From positions 124,001 through 188,000 of the forward strand of contig DASPKU010000001.1 of the NCBI GenBank assembly GCA_035627955.1: a stretch of 64,000 nt of DNA. Reading direction: 5' to 3'. The position numbers and the translations under genes were made by a program. This DNA is from Phycisphaerales bacterium. GTDB lineage: Bacteria > Planctomycetota > Phycisphaerae > Phycisphaerales > UBA1924. A model generated the notes under the pieces. That model searched no databases, had not been told where the DNA came from, and saw only the letters and a list, made by a program, of their open reading frames with translations. Positions 18,689 through 26,599 of this stretch are shown here, in pieces (within the stretch, counting starts at the first letter, position 1; every line of letters begins with the position of its first letter).

Positions 18689-19786
18689 ATGCGATCCAAC
18701 GTTCCGTTCCGCCGCGCTTTCACGCTGATCGAGCTGCTCGTCGTGATTGCCATCATCGCGCTGCTGATCGGCATCCTGCTGCCCGCGCTCAACAAGGCCC
18801 GGTGCTCCGGCCGCATGGCCGTGTGCCTGGCCAACCTCCAGCAGCACGGCGTAGCGACGCACAACTACGCCGCCGACTACCTGGACAAGATCTACTCCTT
18901 CTCCATTACCTCCAGCACCGAGGACGCCATCCTGAAGCTGCCGGCTGATCTTCAGGCACTGGCCCGCACCAACGACACCGGCGCTGCCTCGGCCCAGGCT
19001 GTCGACATCATCCGCCGGCGTGGCGGTCGTGAAGACCTCATGGGCATCGACCGCTGGATCCCCCACGTCATGTACTCGCACCTGGTCCTTCAGGACTACA
19101 TGACCTCGCGCCTCCCTGAGAAGATGGTCGCCTGCCCCGAGGACAAGAACCGCCTCCGCTGGCAGGACTGGCAGGCCTTCGAGCGCAACGAGTTCGCTCC
19201 CCTCCAGGCCGACCCCTCCGTCAACAACAACAAGCGCTGGCCCTACAGCTCCAGCTACGAGATCGTCCCCGCCTCCTACGCACCCGACACCAAGGGCACC
19301 CGCGGCACCTGGATCCAGGGTGATTACTACAACACCTTTGCCTACACGCCCGGCTCCCTGTCTTCGAACCCCACCGGCATCCTCGGCAAGCGCAAGCTCT
19401 CCGAGGTGGCCTTCCCGATGAACAAGGTTCAGATCTACGAGAATGAGTCCCGCCACTGCCGCAAGGTCCCTGTCTTCTTCGCCGCGGACGGCGTTGAGGT
19501 CGCGATGCTGTTCTTCGATCAGCACGCCAAGATGATGAAGACCAACGACATCAACCCCGGCTTCAAGCCCGAGAACCCCAGCAACCCCTTCCCCACCCTC
19601 ATCGAGTACGACCGCACCGGCGGCGGCTTCAACCCGCCCTCCCCGTGGGACGCGCCCAGCGAGGACCTCATGCCGCCCAACGGCTTCCAGGGCAAGATGC
19701 GCTGGACCCGCGGCGGCCTCAAGGGCAACGACATGCGTGGCACCGGCAGCGTGAACACCGAAATCCGCACCACCGGCTGGCAGTAA
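18689..19786 (+). CDS. Prepilin-like protein (copy 3, divergent)
   Basis: A 365-residue protein with the leader [20 protein letters not shown] and the helix continuing to [14 protein letters not shown]. It shares the overall plan of copies 1 and 2 ([84 protein letters not shown]) but the DG of the H-x-DG motif is replaced by DQ. The ATG at 18689 has a GAGGGA site; an alternative ATG at 18659 also has a purine-rich site and would add ten residues. It has its own promoter and a strong terminator downstream. Likely a pilin-type surface protein; the function is not known. Confidence 0.86.
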   Translation: MRSNVPFRRAFTLIELLVVIAIIALLIGILLPALNKARCSGRMAVCLANLQQHGVATHNYAADYLDKIYSFSITSSTEDAILKLPADLQALARTNDTGAASAQAVDIIRRRGGREDLMGIDRWIPHVMYSHLVLQDYMTSRLPEKMVACPEDKNRLRWQDWQAFERNEFAPLQADPSVNNNKRWPYSSSYEIVPASYAPDTKGTRGTWIQGDYYNTFAYTPGSLSSNPTGILGKRKLSEVAFPMNKVQIYENESRHCRKVPVFFAADGVEVAMLFFDQHAKMMKTNDINPGFKPENPSNPFPTLIEYDRTGGGFNPPSPWDAPSEDLMPPNGFQGKMRWTRGGLKGNDMRGTGSVNTEIRTTGWQ

Positions 19787-19820
19787 GTCGCTGATCTACC
19801 CAGGATCGACTGAATCCGAA

Positions 19821-19848
19821 CGCCCTGCCCCCGCGGCAGGGCGTTTTT
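19821..19848 (+). terminator. Rho-independent terminator after third prepilin-like gene
   Basis: A 9-bp stem (CGCCCTGCC at 19821-19829 with GGCAGGGCG at 19835-19843) is followed by five T residues at 19844-19848. Confidence 0.92.
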
Positions 19849-19918
19849 CTTGAGCGCTCAGCCAGGGCTGCACGCCTCCCCCGCGGCGCTTATGCTCTGC
19901 CCCTACGGGAGGGAACCA

Positions 19919-20821
19919 ATGACCAAGCCAGCCAAGATCGCGCTCCGCATTGTCGCTTCGCTCGCCCTGCTGATCATCGTCGGGCTCGTCATCACGCTCG
20001 TGATGATCGACTCGGTTGCCAAGACCGGCGTCGAGAAGGGCGGCACCTATGCCCTGGGCGTGAACACCGGGCTCGATAAGGCCAGCATCGGCCTCACTTC
20101 GGGCAAGTTCGGCCTCTCGGGCCTCAAGGTCGACAACCCGCAGGGCTTCGAGGGCAAGTTCCTCGCGCTGGGCGACGGCGCGCTCGAGGTCAGCCTCGGC
20201 TCACTGATGAAGGACACCGTCGTCGTGCCCCGCTTCGCCCTCACCAACGTCGAACTCGACCTCGAGCGCAACAGCAGCGGCGCCAACTACAACATCATCC
20301 TGAACAACCTCAAGAAGCTCGAGTCCGCGGAGAAGGGTGACAAGGCCAAGCCCGCCGAGGACCGCCCCGGCAAGCAGTTCAAGATCGGCGAGATTGTCAT
20401 CTCGAACGTGACAGTGCACCTGGACCTGCTCGGCGGTCCCTCCGGGGCCACCAAGCTCACGATCCCCATCCACGAGATCAAGCTCACGAACGTCGGCAGC
20501 GACGGCTCGGGCGTAGATATCGCCGAGCTCTCGTCCACCATCCTGCAGGCGATCCTCGCCGCGGCCGTGGACAAGGGCGGCTCCCTCATCCCCGCTGACG
20601 TCATGGGCGACCTCAACGCCGGGCTCTCGCAGCTCTCCGGACTCGCCGACGTCGGCGTGCAGGCCATTGGCAAGGTTGGGGATCAGGTCACCCAGCTCGG
20701 GGGCCAGCTCGGCAAGTCATTGGGCGATGCCACCAAGGGGGTTGGGGACGCGACCAAGGGCGTCGGCGACGCCGTGAAGGGCATTGGGAACATCTTCGAA
20801 TCCAAGGACAAGAAGAAGTAG
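19919..20821 (+). CDS. AsmA-like membrane-anchored protein
   Basis: A 300-residue protein with an N-terminal membrane anchor (about residues 8-30, ALRIVASLALLIIVGLVITL) followed by a beta-rich domain of AsmA/DUF748 character: short alternating strands such as ASIGLTSGKFGLSGLKVDNP, VVVPRFALTNVELDLERN, IGEIVISNVTVHLDLLGG and IHEIKLTNVGSDGSG. The C-terminus carries a repeated seven-residue unit (GDATKGV, GDATKGV, GDAVKGI). AsmA-like proteins are linked to lipid traffic across the periplasm; assignment here is by fold pattern only. The ATG follows GGGAGGGAA. It lies between a strong terminator and metF and appears to be a single gene. Confidence 0.72.
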   Translation: MTKPAKIALRIVASLALLIIVGLVITLVMIDSVAKTGVEKGGTYALGVNTGLDKASIGLTSGKFGLSGLKVDNPQGFEGKFLALGDGALEVSLGSLMKDTVVVPRFALTNVELDLERNSSGANYNIILNNLKKLESAEKGDKAKPAEDRPGKQFKIGEIVISNVTVHLDLLGGPSGATKLTIPIHEIKLTNVGSDGSGVDIAELSSTILQAILAAAVDKGGSLIPADVMGDLNAGLSQLSGLADVGVQAIGKVGDQVTQLGGQLGKSLGDATKGVGDATKGVGDAVKGIGNIFESKDKKK

Positions 20822-20895
20822 CCGATATGGGTGGGGTGTCACGAACCTGTCTTTGGGTCGTGATCCATGCACGACTTTACCGGACCTCTGGCATC

Positions 20896-20912
20896 CATCC
20901 GTTCATCCGGAT
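20896..20912 (+). promoter_or_regulatory. Probable operator upstream of metF (SAM/SAH-cycle regulator site 2)
   Basis: Read on the minus strand this is ATCCGGATGAACGGATG, differing by one base from the core at 13543-13559 (ATCCGGATAAACGGATG). It abuts a -10-like TATACT (20912-20917) and lies 44 bases before the metF ATG, a position suited to repression. Confidence 0.7.
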
Positions 20913-20955
20913 ATACTGCTGAAAGGCCATACCAAGTCCCTCGGCGAGCCTCCCA

Positions 20956-21867
20956 ATGCACATCCGCGACATCTTCGCCGAGCAGCAGACCACCTTCAGC
21001 TTCGAGTTCTTCCCGCCCAAGTCGGAAGCCGCGGCCAGCGAGCTGTTCTCCAACATCGCCGAGCTGGAGAGCCTCCGCCCCACATTTGTCTCCGCCACCT
21101 ACGGGGCCGGCGGGTCCACCCGCGAACTCACCCACGAGCTGGTCGTCAAGCTGAAGACGACCACCACCCTCGACCCCATCCCGCACCTCACCTGCGTCTG
21201 CCACACGCAGCACGAGATCGATGAGATCCTCCTCCGGTACGCCAAGGCCGGCATCACCAACATCATGACCCTGCGCGGCGACGTCCCGAAGAGCCATGAC
21301 GGCGACCCCTGGAAGGACTTCCGCTACGCCGCGCAGCTTGTCAAGCACATCAGGAAGTTCAACGACCGCTCGCTGCACAAGGACCGTCGCGGCTTCGGCA
21401 TCGGCGTCGCGGGCTACCCGGAGGGCCACTGCGAGACCCCCAACCGCATGGTCGAGATGGACCGCCTCAAGGCCAAGGTTGATGAGGGCGCCGACTTCAT
21501 CGTCACGCAGCTGTTCTTCGACAACCGCGACTTCTACGACTTCCGCGCCCGCTGCGAGCTCGCGGGCATCCGCATCCCGATCATCGCCGGCATCATGCCG
21601 ATCACCTCGGCCGCAGGAATGCGGCGCATGGCCGAGCTGGCGCTGGGCGCCCGCTACCCCGCCCCGCTGATCCGCGCGATCAACCGCACGGGCGGCGAGG
21701 AGGAGGCGGTGCGGCGCGTGGGCGTGCACTGGGCCACCGAGCAGTGCCGAGATCTGCTGGACCACAACGTCGCTGGCATCCACTTCTACACGCTCAACCG
21801 CTCGACCGCCACCCGCGAGATCTACGCCACGCTCGGCGTGAAGGACTCCCGCGCTCTCCGCGCGTGA
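20956..21867 (+). CDS. metF: Methylenetetrahydrofolate reductase
   Basis: A 303-residue flavin-dependent reductase that makes 5-methyltetrahydrofolate for methionine synthesis. Recognisable family segments are FSFEFFPPKSEAA (substrate/FAD site), FVSATYGAGGSTRE, HLTCVCHTQHEI, ITNIMTLRGDVPK, GVAGYPEGHCE, GADFIVTQLFFDN and IIAGIMPITSA. Length equals that of typical bacterial MetF. The promoter region contains an operator nearly identical to that of the ArsR-methyltransferase/ahcY operon, so the gene is probably controlled by that regulator. The next gene downstream is preceded by a dispersed hairpin repeat. Confidence 0.97.
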   Translation: MHIRDIFAEQQTTFSFEFFPPKSEAAASELFSNIAELESLRPTFVSATYGAGGSTRELTHELVVKLKTTTTLDPIPHLTCVCHTQHEIDEILLRYAKAGITNIMTLRGDVPKSHDGDPWKDFRYAAQLVKHIRKFNDRSLHKDRRGFGIGVAGYPEGHCETPNRMVEMDRLKAKVDEGADFIVTQLFFDNRDFYDFRARCELAGIRIPIIAGIMPITSAAGMRRMAELALGARYPAPLIRAINRTGGEEEAVRRVGVHWATEQCRDLLDHNVAGIHFYTLNRSTATREIYATLGVKDSRALRA

Positions 21868-21890
21868 TGCTGCTGCACTGGCTCCCATTG

Positions 21891-21919
21891 CGTGCCATGG
21901 CGACGTCTTCGTCGCTATG
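21891..21919. repeat. Dispersed intergenic hairpin element, copy 1
   Basis: One of four copies in the window. The arms CATGGCGACG and CGTCGCTATG flank the loop TCTT and pair except for one G.U. It fills much of the gap between metF and the DUF4340 gene, and its last three bases form an ATG at 21917 that should not be mistaken for that gene's start. Confidence 0.8.
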
Positions 21920-21931
21920 TCCTGCCTCCAC

Positions 21932-21937
21932 TACACT
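21932..21937 (+). promoter_or_regulatory. -10 element, probable leaderless start of the DUF4340 gene
   Basis: TACACT ends six bases before the GTG at 21944, with CCAC before it. The same TACACT, 6 bases, GTG arrangement occurs before gspF at 29074. Transcription would begin at or next to the start codon. Confidence 0.5.
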
Positions 21938-21943
21938 GCACGC

Positions 21944-23407
21944 GTGAACACCCGCGCCGCCATCGTCATGCTCCTGCTCGCCCTCGCCATCGGTGGCGGT
22001 GCGTTCTTCGCGCTCCGCCCCCGCCCCGAGGCCGCGCCCGAGCAGCGCACCTGGCTCGCCCAGCTCGACCCCGCGACGATCGACACCATCACCATCCGCT
22101 GGAACGACAACCAGCAGGCATTGCTCGAGAAGACCGCTATGACGGACCTCTGGCTGCTCCGCCAGGGCAGCAGCGCCTGGCCCGTGAGCGCGCGGCGCGT
22201 GGGCGCCATGGCCACGCTCCTCCGCGATGTCGACAGTGCGCCCGCGACGGAGAAGGGCGCGACCGACGGGGCCACGGTCACCTTCCGCACGGGCAGCACC
22301 GACCGCACGATGTCGATCTCTTCCGGCGTGCTCGGCGGGCGCGCGATCGTCCGTGTGCACGGTGAGCCCGACGTTTACCGCAGCGTCGACGCCCAGATCG
22401 CCCGCCTCTTTGAGAAAGACGGCGTCCGCGCCTGGCGCGAAGCCGCGGCCTTCAACACCGGTGACTTCTCCCGCATCCGCCTCCAGACCATCGGCCGCCA
22501 GATCATTCTGGCCCGCAACGCCGGGCGGTGGGGAATGCAGGTGCCCGTCGCCGCGCCCGCCGACCAGGAGCGCTGCCAGCAGCTCGCCGGCCAGCTCCCG
22601 CGCATCACGCTCTCCCGGTTCATCGATCAGCCGCCCGGGAATGACGACGCGCTCGGCCTCGCCGCGCCCGAGGCACTCATCGACACCGAGACCGACTTCC
22701 GCACCGTGGTGAACGGCGACGTGCAGCGCCGCACGCTCCTGCAGCAGCTGAAGGTTGGCGGCCCCGTCGACCCCTCCGGCAAGCTCCACTACGCGAGCCT
22801 GCGCGCCGAGTGGCTCGACCCCGCCACGCGCTCCGTCACCCCCGCGTGGGGCCCGGTCCTCGCGGCCATCCCCCGCGAAAGCCTCGATGCCCTCTCCGCC
22901 GAGAGCACGCAGTACCTCTCCCGCCTCTCGGTGCAGACCGCCGCCGCCGATGTCGCCCGCCTGACCATCTACCGCGACGACAACGCCCTCAAGGATGAGC
23001 GTCCCCCCGCGGCGGTGCCCGACCGCAGCGTTCAGATTGAGCGCTACCTGGAGGAGTGGCGCATCCGCCCGCCGGGCTCGATCCTCCGCGGCCCCTCGCC
23101 CACCGAATCCGCCGGCATCGAGTACCTGCTCCGCACGCTGTGCGAGCTGCCCGCGGAGGCGATCGGGCGCGAGGCCCCGCAGGGAACGACCGTGGTCGCG
23201 CGCCTCAAGGTCGACGCCACGGGCGCTGGCGAGGACATCGGCGTCGGTATCGCTTCGGTGTCGCCGCCAGCGGACAAGGGCACGCCGCGCCCGGACCCCA
23301 AGCCCGCGCTCGTGCTCCGCGTCGGCGGCATCTACCGCGTGTACTTCCAGCAGCCCGCCCTCGACGCGGCCCGCTGGATCGCCGACGCGCTCCCGCCCGA
23401 GGGATAA
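21944..23407 (+). CDS. DUF4340 domain-containing membrane-anchored protein
   Basis: A 487-residue protein with an N-terminal membrane anchor (IVMLLLALAIGGGAFFALRP) and a large periplasmic part typical of DUF4340: repeated units with ITIRWNDNQQALLEKT, WLLRQGSSAWPVSARRV and VYRSVDAQIARLF. DUF4340 proteins usually accompany gliding-type ABC transporters, but no such genes are adjacent here. GTG at 21944 is preferred over ATG 21917 because the latter lies within a dispersed repeat, and because a -10 TACACT is placed exactly for a leaderless GTG start. The gene converges on gspE with a hairpin between them. Confidence 0.82.
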   Translation: MNTRAAIVMLLLALAIGGGAFFALRPRPEAAPEQRTWLAQLDPATIDTITIRWNDNQQALLEKTAMTDLWLLRQGSSAWPVSARRVGAMATLLRDVDSAPATEKGATDGATVTFRTGSTDRTMSISSGVLGGRAIVRVHGEPDVYRSVDAQIARLFEKDGVRAWREAAAFNTGDFSRIRLQTIGRQIILARNAGRWGMQVPVAAPADQERCQQLAGQLPRITLSRFIDQPPGNDDALGLAAPEALIDTETDFRTVVNGDVQRRTLLQQLKVGGPVDPSGKLHYASLRAEWLDPATRSVTPAWGPVLAAIPRESLDALSAESTQYLSRLSVQTAAADVARLTIYRDDNALKDERPPAAVPDRSVQIERYLEEWRIRPPGSILRGPSPTESAGIEYLLRTLCELPAEAIGREAPQGTTVVARLKVDATGAGEDIGVGIASVSPPADKGTPRPDPKPALVLRVGGIYRVYFQQPALDAARWIADALPPEG

Positions 23408-23446
23408 GAAGCCCGACTGATAGGAACCCCGACCGTCAGGGAGGGG

Positions 23447-23467
23447 ACAGCCGCGCCCCGCGGCTGT
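23447..23467. terminator. Hairpin between convergent genes
   Basis: A perfect 8-bp stem (ACAGCCGC at 23447-23454 with GCGGCTGT at 23460-23467) lies between the DUF4340 gene and gspE. It lacks a good T-tract, so its role as a two-way terminator is uncertain. Confidence 0.4.
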
Positions 23468-23532
23468 GCTGTCTTGGCCGCCGGATACCACGCGGCGAGG
23501 CGTCGCGTACCGCTCCCTCACGGTTGCGGTTC

Positions 23533-25224
23533 TTACCCGCTCAGCGCCGACGCTACCTCATGCAACGTCGTCACACCCTGCTTCACCTTCGCGAAGCCGT
23601 CATCGAGCAGCGTCGCGAGATCCCCGTCGGCCCGGGCCTTCGCGGCGATCCGCGGGCCGTTCACCCGCTCCATCACCATCGCCCGCACCTCGTCGCTCAC
23701 GGTGAGCAGCTCGTACACGCCCAGCCGCCCGCGGTAGCCGGTGTTGCGGCAGTTGCGGCACCCCTTGCCCCGCACCAGCGTCTGCCCGTCGGCAAGCGCG
23801 AACTCGCGCGGGAACTCCGCCCGCTCGATGGCGGTGGGGGTGTACGGCTCGGCGCACAGCTTGCACACCCGCCGCACCAGCCGTTGCGCCATCACGCCCT
23901 CGAGCGAGGACGACACCAGGAACGGCTCCACGCCCATGTCGAGCAACCGCGTCATCGACCCCGCCGAGTCGTTGGTGTGCAGCGTCGAGAACACCAGGTG
24001 ACCCGTGAGCGACGCCTGCACGGCCGTCTCCGCCGTCTCCTTGTCTCGGATCTCACCGATCATCACGACGTCAGGGTCATGCCGCAGGATCGACCGCAGC
24101 CCGCTCGCGAAGTCCAACCCCACCTTGTGGTTCACCTGGATCTGGTTGATCCCGGAGATGTGGTACTCCACCGGGTCCTCGACGGTGATGACCTTGATCT
24201 CCTCGCTCACGATGCGGTTGAGCGAGGCGTACAGCGTCGTCGACTTCCCGCTGCCTGTCGGCCCGGTGACCAGCAGGATCCCGTGGGGCCGGTTGATGAG
24301 CCGGTCCCAGCGGTCGCGCACGCCCGCGGGCATGCCGAGGTCATCCAGCGACATCAGCACCGCAGTTTTGCTCAGCACGCGCAGCACCACGCCCTCGCCG
24401 AAGAGCATCGGGATGACGCTCACGCGCAGATCAAACTCCTGCGGCGGCTGACCCGCGACCCGCGTCTTGAACGTGATGCGGCCGTCCTGGGGCTTCCGCT
24501 TCTCGGCGATGTTCAGGTTCGCCATGATCTTGAGGCGGCTGATGATCGCCAGCGCAAAGCGGTGGATCGTCGGGGGCGTGTTCGCCTTCTGCAGCACGCC
24601 GTCGATGCGGTAGCGGATGACCAGCTCGTGCTCGTAGGGCTCGATGTGGATGTCCGTCGCCCGCTCGCCGATCGCCTCGGTCAGCAGGTCGTTGACGAGC
24701 TTGATGACGCTCGCCTCCTGCGCCTGCTCGATGTCCGCGCCCTCGGCGTCGGGCTTGGCCTCGATGGTCCCCGCCGCCCGGTCCATCGCGTCCAGCGTGT
24801 CGCCGCCGACGCCGTAGTGGGCGCGGATGAACCGCGTCAGCTCCTCCTCGTCGGCGAGCACGAGTTCGATGGACGCGCCCGTCAGCAGCCGCAGCTCATC
24901 GACAACCGAAAAGTCGGAAGGGTCGCACGTGGCCACCGTCAGCGTGCCGTTCTCCTTGCGGATCGGCACGCACCGCTGCTTGAACACCAGCTTGCTCGGC
25001 AGCGCCCCCAGGACCCCCGCGTCAACCTCGGTCGCCCCGAGGTCGACCACCGGCAGGTGGAACTGCTCGCCCACGGCCGCGAGCACCTGCGAACGGCTCG
25101 CCATCCCCAGGCGCACCAGCACGCGGTCCAGCCGCTCGCCGCTGGCGCGCTGCTCGGCCACGGCCCGGTCCAGGTCCGGGCGGGTGAGTACGCCGCGTTC
25201 AACGAGGTAGGTGCCCAGGGCCAT
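23533..25224 (-). CDS. gspE: Type II secretion/type IV pilus assembly ATPase GspE
   Basis: A 563-residue hexameric secretion ATPase. An N-terminal MshEN/N1E-like domain (about residues 1-140) precedes the catalytic core with ATDIHIEPYEHELVIRYRID, Walker A GPTGSGKST near residue 320, the Asp box ITVEDPVEY, Walker B PDVVMIGEIRDKETAE and the His box TGHLVFSTLHTNDS. The tetracysteine zinc motif CKLC...CRNC is present. It would power pseudopilus growth for the type II secretion cluster whose other parts begin 4 kb away at 29086 on the opposite strand, so it is separated from that operon. A TACACT -10 lies eight bases before the ATG with no Shine-Dalgarno. Confidence 0.95.
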   Translation of the reverse strand: MALGTYLVERGVLTRPDLDRAVAEQRASGERLDRVLVRLGMASRSQVLAAVGEQFHLPVVDLGATEVDAGVLGALPSKLVFKQRCVPIRKENGTLTVATCDPSDFSVVDELRLLTGASIELVLADEEELTRFIRAHYGVGGDTLDAMDRAAGTIEAKPDAEGADIEQAQEASVIKLVNDLLTEAIGERATDIHIEPYEHELVIRYRIDGVLQKANTPPTIHRFALAIISRLKIMANLNIAEKRKPQDGRITFKTRVAGQPPQEFDLRVSVIPMLFGEGVVLRVLSKTAVLMSLDDLGMPAGVRDRWDRLINRPHGILLVTGPTGSGKSTTLYASLNRIVSEEIKVITVEDPVEYHISGINQIQVNHKVGLDFASGLRSILRHDPDVVMIGEIRDKETAETAVQASLTGHLVFSTLHTNDSAGSMTRLLDMGVEPFLVSSSLEGVMAQRLVRRVCKLCAEPYTPTAIERAEFPREFALADGQTLVRGKGCRNCRNTGYRGRLGVYELLTVSDEVRAMVMERVNGPRIAAKARADGDLATLLDDGFAKVKQGVTTLHEVASALSG

Positions 25225-25232
25225 CGGTGATC

Positions 25233-25238
25233 AGTGTA
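25233..25238 (-). promoter_or_regulatory. -10 element, probable leaderless start of gspE
   Basis: TACACT on the minus strand ends eight bases before the gspE ATG and no ribosome site intervenes, matching the pattern before gspF and the DUF4340 gene. Confidence 0.45.
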
Positions 25239-25310
25239 CGTCCCGCGTCAACCCCGGAACCGGCGGTGCCGGTGCGACGGTGTGCCGCCGATCCGCGCGT
25301 CCGAGAAGCC

Positions 25311-25625
25311 TCACGTTCCTGCGTGCTGGCCCTTTGCCGCACGCTCCGCCGCGCGGTTCTTGTCCCAGATGCCCCAGATGATGCACGCGAAGGCCAGCAG
25401 GCGCGGGATGTAGACGTAGAAGGTCGTCTCGTCGGTGGGCCCCGTCTTCTCCGGCGTGGTGATCACCGCCTGCGCCAGCCACCCCAGTGCCATCAGCCAG
25501 AAGGCCATCGCGAAGATCATGAAGAGCCTGTCGCGCGTGCCCGACCAGAATCGGAAAAAGTACAGCCCGATGGCCGTGGAGCAGGCCACCGCGATCCCCA
25601 GCATGAAGTGGATGTACTGCCCCAT
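25311..25625 (-). CDS. DUF5985-like small membrane protein A
   Basis: A 104-residue integral membrane protein with three predicted helices (about residues 5-25, FMIFAMAFWLMALGWLAQAV, and YVYIPRLLAFACIIWGIW). The pattern FFRFWSGTRDRLFMIFAMAF matches the DUF5985 family, in which two similar small membrane proteins are encoded together with a soluble partner. Its ATG overlaps the stop of the upstream gene by one base (TGATG), so translation is probably coupled. The function of the family is unknown. Confidence 0.75.
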   Translation of the reverse strand: MGQYIHFMLGIAVACSTAIGLYFFRFWSGTRDRLFMIFAMAFWLMALGWLAQAVITTPEKTGPTDETTFYVYIPRLLAFACIIWGIWDKNRAAERAAKGQHAGT

Positions 25626-25906
25626 CAGCCCTCCCGGTCCTTGGACGTGATCAGCGCCCCCAGCATCACCACCAGCCCGACGGTCGCCACCCCGATACGC
25701 CACGCCCGCAGATCGACCTCTGTCGGCAGCACAATGCGGTCCACCACCAGGAGGATGCTGTTGAGCGCCAGGGCCGTGAAGCACAGCGCGCTGAACAGCA
25801 GCAGTCGCGATTGACTCTTCAAGTACGCCCGCGCCAGCAGTACCGCGCACATCATCGCCGTGAGCGCGCACAACACGTACACCACGTGCGGCAGGAACTC
25901 AACCAT
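25625..25906 (-). CDS. DUF5985-like small membrane protein B
   Basis: A 93-residue membrane protein with three predicted helices (VVYVLCALTAMMCAVLLARAY, LLFSALCFTALALNSILLVV, WRIGVATVGLVVMLGALI). It looks like a divergent sister of the next gene: both carry a Tyr/Arg-bearing loop after the first helix (YLKSQSRLLLFSAL here, FRFWSGTRDRLFMIF there). The gene overlaps the upstream winged-helix-like gene by eight bases and the downstream one by a single base, forming a tight three-gene operon. The two membrane proteins may form a complex; the role is unknown. Confidence 0.75.
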   Translation of the reverse strand: MVEFLPHVVYVLCALTAMMCAVLLARAYLKSQSRLLLFSALCFTALALNSILLVVDRIVLPTEVDLRAWRIGVATVGLVVMLGALITSKDREG

Positions 25907-26360
25907 GAGGCTGCCCTCCCTTCTCGTCCTGATCCGATCCGGCGTCCGGCCCCTGCTGGGGCGGCCCGCTCGGCGGCGGCTCCTTCCGCAGCCTGAACGC
26001 ATCCGAGAAACTCTGCAGCGCCCGGTTGGGCTTTGTGTAGATCAGCGTGACGACCGCGACCGGGTGCGACTGGTAGGCCCGGGCAAGGTCCTGCACCGTC
26101 GCGTGCGTCACCGGGTCGGCGCCGTAGCGGTAACCGCCGGACACCCCAGAAACCTTGACCGCCAGGTGGTACTGGCTCAGCAGCTGCAGCTGCGAGTTGG
26201 TCCACGGCTCGGTCACGCGCAGCTCCTTCGCGAGGCTGTGGCTGGTCCACACCTTCGCGGGGTCCCGAAGCAGCAGCAGCAGCACCTCGAGCTGCGCCAC
26301 TGACTCGATCCGCTCGAGGATGAGGTCACGGACATCGGGTTGGAGTGGCTGGGGCTTCAC
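25899..26360 (-). CDS. Winged-helix-like protein partnered with DUF5985 proteins
   Basis: A 153-residue soluble protein. Residues about 10-95 look like a winged helix (IESVAQLEVLLLLLRDPAK, WTSHSLAKELRVTEPWTNSQ, YHLAVKVSGVSGGYRYG), then a helix VVTLIYTKPNRALQSFSDAF and a disordered Pro/Gly/Gln-rich tail. A DNA-binding role is possible, but in this gene context (followed by two DUF5985-like membrane proteins) the partner function is undefined. The start is GTG at 26360; no clear ribosome site is visible. First gene of a three-gene overlapping operon. Confidence 0.7.
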   Translation of the reverse strand: MKPQPLQPDVRDLILERIESVAQLEVLLLLLRDPAKVWTSHSLAKELRVTEPWTNSQLQLLSQYHLAVKVSGVSGGYRYGADPVTHATVQDLARAYQSHPVAVVTLIYTKPNRALQSFSDAFRLRKEPPPSGPPQQGPDAGSDQDEKGGQPHG

Positions 26361-26472
26361 GGTGCTGTCAGAGCGAAACCAAACCCACGTGGCTTGAAAA
26401 GCCGGCCTGCCCCCAGGCGTCGCAACTCTACCGCCCGACCCCCGCCGCGTGAACCCTCATGGGAAGAAAAAG

Positions 26473-26595
26473 TTTCCTCTCGCGGAGGCGCGCGGCACGC
26501 AGAGAAGTGCAAAGACGAGAACTCGTGCGAGCAGTCAGGCCCCGGCCACCGGTTCTCGCATTCCTCCGCGCCTCCGCGAACTCCGCGAGAGGAAA
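26473..26595. repeat. Inverted repeat bounding a non-coding segment
   Basis: Perfect 14-bp arms (TTTCCTCTCGCGGA at 26473-26486 and its complement at 26582-26595) bound about 95 bases that also contain partly matching GGAGGCGCG and CGCGCCTCC. It fills the gap between the PTPS gene and the winged-helix gene. No reading frame is evident inside; it may be the remnant of a small mobile cassette. Confidence 0.6.
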
Positions 26596-26599
26596 GTCC

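Noticed and set aside
21917-21944. ATG at 21917 as the start of the DUF4340 gene
   Set aside because: This ATG is the last three bases of a dispersed hairpin repeat and would add nine residues (MSCLHYTAR) before the anchor; the GTG at 21944 fits the TACACT spacing.
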